Assembly (NCBI GenBank): GCA_005882715.1
Contig: VBEI01000021.1
Span: 1 to 9,163, forward strand
Direction of reading: 5' to 3'
Length of the DNA: 9,163 nucleotides
Source of the DNA: Chloroflexota bacterium
Lineage (GTDB): Bacteria > Chloroflexota > Dehalococcoidia > SM23-28-2 > RBG-16-64-32
This document shows, piece by piece, positions 6,406 through 9,163 of the stretch; the first letter of the stretch is position 1, and every line of letters starts with the position of its first letter. Made by a program: the position numbers and the translations under genes. The notes beneath the pieces were generated by a model that did no database searches, was not told the origin of the DNA, and worked only from the letters and a program-made list of their open reading frames with translations.

Positions 6406-7950
6406 TCAGCGCCCGGCTTTGAGGCGGTAGACATCCGAGAAGAAGATGCGGCCTTCGTACACGTAGTCTTGGGAGAGCAAAGCAGCGAGTTCATCCGGTT
6501 TCTTCTCGGTGGGTTCGAAGAGCGGCGGCTGGAGGGAATCGATGATGTAGACGGGCTTCGTCTGGCGCAACGCCTCGAGCGTCACAGGCAGAGCGGTCTC
6601 GTCGTAGTCATAAACGTAGTCGTAGAAATATCGAACTGCTGGACGACGGTCGGCGTAAAAATAAATCTGGGACTGGCGACCGAGGTTGAAGATCGTGTCC
6701 TCAGGCCCCGTCCGCGCAGAGATGTACGCGCCAAGCGATTGACTGGCTGCGTCCCACTCCTCCTGATAAATGACGGTCGGCGCCAAACGATGCTCGGTGC
6801 GGAGGGGCGCGAGATAGAGCAGGGCATTGGCGCCTAGGGAGACGAAAATGAGTATCGCGCTAAAGGTGGTTGCAACCTTCCACCTGGGATGAGGGTCGTG
6901 CCCGTGGAAGCGATCGTCTACGACCACGGCAGTGAGGAGGACCATGGCGGGCACCAGTTGCAGAAAGTAATGCGGGAAAAAGCGACCGCCAGAGGCCACG
7001 CCGACCGCGGAGGCGGCCGCCCACACCACCAAAAGGTAGGCAGCATTCCTCCTCGTCCGGCGAAGGACCGTGAAAATACCAAGCGCGGTCCCAACAACGA
7101 GCGGCGCCGCCAGCGCCGAGAGCAACGTTACCCCCAGGCCGAGATGGGGGAGACCCTCGCCGATTGTTACGAAGCGGACGTAGAGCCAGTTGTAAGAGAT
7201 GTTCGCGTACACGAAATCGCTGAATGCGCCTGCGAAGAGAAAGGGCGTAGCGATCAGCGCCGTAGCGGCAGCGGCGCCGGCTAGTAGGGAAAGTAGCGGC
7301 GTGATCCGTCGCCAGGCCGTCTCGACTTTGCCCCAGCGCCAAAACAACGCTATAACCGCGAGCGCAACGAGGTTCCAGACCGCGACCTGCTTAGTCATCA
7401 CTGCTAATGCACCGAGTGCGCCGGCCAGCACGAACCAGGAGAGACGGCCGCGACGCGTGCCGATGGTGAAGGCGACCAACGAGGCGACAAGGGGCAACAG
7501 CATGTAGGCCTCGGTATTTGCGTTCAGGGCAACGAACGGAAGGCCTGTGGCGACGGCGAAGGCCCCGGCACCGAGATAGGCGACGCGCCGAGGGAAGAGC
7601 ATCCGCGCCTCGCCGAAGATCGCCAGGGTTGTGAAAGAGAGGAGAAGAGCGGCGACGATGCGCGGCGCCGCTACGCCCTCGCCGAAGACCAGGAAGCTGA
7701 AGGCGTACCAACCGTATACGATCGGAGGCTTGTTATCAAAGAGATCTCGGTAGGGGACATCACCTCGCAGCAACCTCTGTGCGATGGTGGCATACACGCC
7801 TTCGTCGCGCTCCAGCGGGGAGACCATTACGGGGAGATAAAGGAGAATCGGGATGAGGCACAGGACGACAAGAGGTAAGTTATCGAGAAGCGCCCTGCGG
7901 CCTAGGTTTGGCCTCCAGGCGAGAACGACCGATCCGAACGCAGCGGCCAT
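6406..7950 (-). CDS. GT39/ArnT-like glycosyltransferase, polytopic membrane protein
   Basis: Predicted GT-C fold transferase (PMT_2, ArnT/protein mannosyltransferase superfamily) that moves a sugar from a polyprenyl-phosphate donor onto a lipid, glycan or protein at the outer face of the cytoplasmic membrane; the acceptor is unknown. From the ATG at 7950 it has about 514 residues. A first helix (DNLPLVVLCLIPILLYL) is followed by the signature external loop SPLERDEGVYATIA, with the Asp-Glu pair at residues 49-50 that acts in catalysis in this superfamily, and then DLFDNKPPIVYGWY (DNKPP at 72-76). About ten further hydrophobic segments follow, including PHYFLQLVPAMVLL, then a soluble C-terminal domain of roughly 110 residues rich in Tyr/Asp (YFYDYVYDYDE). 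A GTG at 8022 would add 24 polar residues without a clear Shine-Dalgarno, so ATG 7950 is preferred. No flippase or donor-synthesis gene is adjacent. Confidence 0.88.
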   Translation of the reverse strand: MAAAFGSVVLAWRPNLGRRALLDNLPLVVLCLIPILLYLPVMVSPLERDEGVYATIAQRLLRGDVPYRDLFDNKPPIVYGWYAFSFLVFGEGVAAPRIVAALLLSFTTLAIFGEARMLFPRRVAYLGAGAFAVATGLPFVALNANTEAYMLLPLVASLVAFTIGTRRGRLSWFVLAGALGALAVMTKQVAVWNLVALAVIALFWRWGKVETAWRRITPLLSLLAGAAAATALIATPFLFAGAFSDFVYANISYNWLYVRFVTIGEGLPHLGLGVTLLSALAAPLVVGTALGIFTVLRRTRRNAAYLLVVWAAASAVGVASGGRFFPHYFLQLVPAMVLLTAVVVDDRFHGHDPHPRWKVATTFSAILIFVSLGANALLYLAPLRTEHRLAPTVIYQEEWDAASQSLGAYISARTGPEDTIFNLGRQSQIYFYADRRPAVRYFYDYVYDYDETALPVTLEALRQTKPVYIIDSLQPPLFEPTEKKPDELAALLSQDYVYEGRIFFSDVYRLKAGR

Positions 7951-8090
7951 TTTGTCAGTCCACAGATATCTCCGGTAGTTATTTACCACGACGGGCAGAA
8001 CGCCGTCTGTGTTCAGAGTCACAGGGGCACGTAATTGTGCGCGAATGGCCGCCCGTGCTCCGGCGCTGTATAAGGGACCGCGCCGATCCG

Positions 8091-8108
8091 TCTAGTACAA
8101 GTACTGGA
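8091..8108. repeat. Interrupted palindrome upstream of the glycosyltransferase gene
   Basis: TCTAGTAC-AA-GTACTGGA: two 8-base arms pair at seven of eight positions around a 2-base centre, in non-coding DNA about 140 bases before the glycosyltransferase ATG. The size and symmetry suit a dimeric repressor site, but there is only one copy and no recognised consensus. Confidence 0.35.
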
Positions 8109-8120
8109 CCTCGAGTTGCA

Positions 8121-8228
8121 TCACTCTCGCCAGCGCACCTCGTACACACCGACCGGCCCCTCGAAGCCCTTCGCCACGAATGCACCGCGGTCGGCGAACA
8201 GGGGTCGTGACTGCGCCGCTATGGCGAG
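8121..8228 (-). pseudogene. Orphan C-terminal tail of a class III adenylate/guanylate cyclase domain
   Basis: Directly after the stop of the TPR regulator (TGA at 8231-8229), the same frame continues for 35 codons to a TGA at 8123-8121. The last 27 or so residues contain LFADRGAFVAKGFEGPV followed by GVYEVRWRE. This is the characteristic end of class III cyclase catalytic domains, where an ADRG-x-x-x-x-KGF-x-x-PV-x-x-YEVRW pattern closes the fold. There is no ATG and the metal-binding and base-binding parts are absent, so it cannot be an active cyclase. It is best read as the remnant of a deleted cyclase gene, or as a tail cut from the preceding gene by a stop codon. The seven codons just after the stop (LAIAAQS) do not look cyclase-like, which favours a deletion junction. 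Confidence 0.6.
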
Positions 8229-9163
8229 TCATGGTGATTGCGATCCCCTCAGTTCGTCGCGGGCGTGCTGGATAAGTCCGCGAGCGAGTTCGCCGGCGGC
8301 CTGGTAGCTAAGCGCCGCCCCCGCATCGCAGGACGAGACGAACGCGGCGTCGCCCATCGCCTGGCGCACCGCGGAGATGGCGGTAGCCAGACCCGGCACG
8401 AGAGCATCGAGTTCAATCAAACGCGTGACCGCGCCGTAGAGCCGGGCAGCGCCGTCATGGTGACCAAGTCGGGCTAGCAAGGCCACCAGGTGGCCGATTC
8501 CCGGTGCCAAGAGCGTGTCCCCACAGATTTGCCAGTCGTTCACGATAGCGACGAAGCTTTCCAGCGCGGGATCGGGATCCTCACTTCGGGACAACAGGCC
8601 GACCAGTAGGGATCGGATCGCTTGCTCGATCAGTCGATCTCCGCATTCCGCGAGCATGTCGATGGCCCGTTTGTATACCTCGATCGCCGCCGTGCTGTCC
8701 TCGCGCTCCATGTACATGGCCTTGGTCGCGTGGGCGTAAGCAATCGATGTGGGGAAGCCCCCCGCGTTGATCTGAGAGACAGCTTTCGTGAACTCATCTT
8801 CAGGCAGATGATGGCCGACAAGTGCGCTAATGCCGAACAGGCACGCAAGCACGAACCGGTCGCGTCGGTCCGCCGGGTGTCTGGCACCCTCGCGCAGGAG
8901 GTCAAGCGCGCCTTCGACATCCCCCTCGAACAGGGCGATCTGGGATAGATCGGCGTACGCCCAAATGAGCGGCTCGAACCTTTCGTCGTTCGCCAAGGCG
9001 ATGGCTTCCCGCCCATACTCCTTCGCTTCTTCCAGCTGCCCCATTCCCCACGCGCTGTCAGCGGCCATGGTCAACACGAGTGGCAACTTGCGATGCGCAA
9101 TCTTCCGGGCCATGTCGGCGACCTCGGCTGCCCACCCGAACGTCTCGGTCCGCAGCCGGAACC
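8229..9163 (-). CDS. C-terminal TPR region of a large regulator (5' end outside window)
   Basis: 310 residues are visible and the frame is open to the window edge, so the true start lies beyond base 9163; the ATG at 9113 is internal. The sequence is a chain of helical tetratricopeptide-like units: SAWGMGQLEEAKEYGREAIALA, IWAYADLSQIALFEGDVEGAL, IAYAHATKAMYM with STAAIEVYKRAIDML, and later HLVALLARLGHHDGAARLYGAV. It ends with a CDAGAALSYQAAGELARGLIQH block. This pattern is typical of the C-terminal half of MalT/LuxR-like or cyclase-associated AAA/STAND ATPase regulators, where the repeats sense a ligand or partner and control an N-terminal ATPase. The effector domain (HTH or cyclase) is not in the window, so the class stays open. 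The in-frame cyclase tail just downstream hints at a link with cyclase-type regulators. Confidence 0.8.
   Translation of the reverse strand, partial: FRLRTETFGWAAEVADMARKIAHRKLPLVLTMAADSAWGMGQLEEAKEYGREAIALANDERFEPLIWAYADLSQIALFEGDVEGALDLLREGARHPADRRDRFVLACLFGISALVGHHLPEDEFTKAVSQINAGGFPTSIAYAHATKAMYMEREDSTAAIEVYKRAIDMLAECGDRLIEQAIRSLLVGLLSRSEDPDPALESFVAIVNDWQICGDTLLAPGIGHLVALLARLGHHDGAARLYGAVTRLIELDALVPGLATAISAVRQAMGDAAFVSSCDAGAALSYQAAGELARGLIQHARDELRGSQSP

Overview
This is a GC-rich window, with G/C-heavy third codon positions and frequent GTG/TTG starts. The set of genes (LigD-type polymerase domain protein, ketopantoate reductase family, DUF2652 cyclase-like protein, YciI-like protein, TPR regulator) suggests a Chloroflexota or Actinomycetota chromosome. 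That placement is an inference from gene types and composition; there is no rRNA or tRNA gene to fix it. I see no mobile element, CRISPR array or phage gene. Apart from one small plus-strand gene, everything is coded on the minus strand.

Reading the minus strand 5' to 3' (right to left): the window opens inside the C-terminal TPR part of a large regulator (9163-8229). It is followed in the same frame by a short orphan tail that looks like the end of a class III adenylate/guanylate cyclase domain (8228-8121). An intergenic stretch with an interrupted palindrome follows, then a polytopic GT39/ArnT-like glycosyltransferase (7950-6406). Next is a DUF2652 cyclase-like protein fused to an SRPBCC domain (6240-5056), then a small membrane protein with an uncertain start (4943 or 4985 to 4533). 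This last gene converges on the plus-strand yciI-like gene (4234-4518).

The left part is a tight four-gene minus-strand run diverging from the yciI-like gene: a LigD-type polymerase/primase with no ligase or nuclease domain (4206-2773), a ketopantoate reductase family gene broken by a frameshift near 2097 (2763-1824), a proline iminopeptidase (1810-827) and a SAM-dependent methyltransferase that leaves the window at base 1 (799-1). Gaps of 9, 13 and 27 bases suggest co-transcription, although the products share no obvious pathway.

No coherent new multi-gene system is evident. The points most worth a second look are the frameshift that separates the reductase catalytic glutamate from the rest of the enzyme, the orphan cyclase tail after the regulator, the DUF2652-SRPBCC fusion with a Cys cluster, and the stand-alone LigD polymerase with its extra C-terminal domain.
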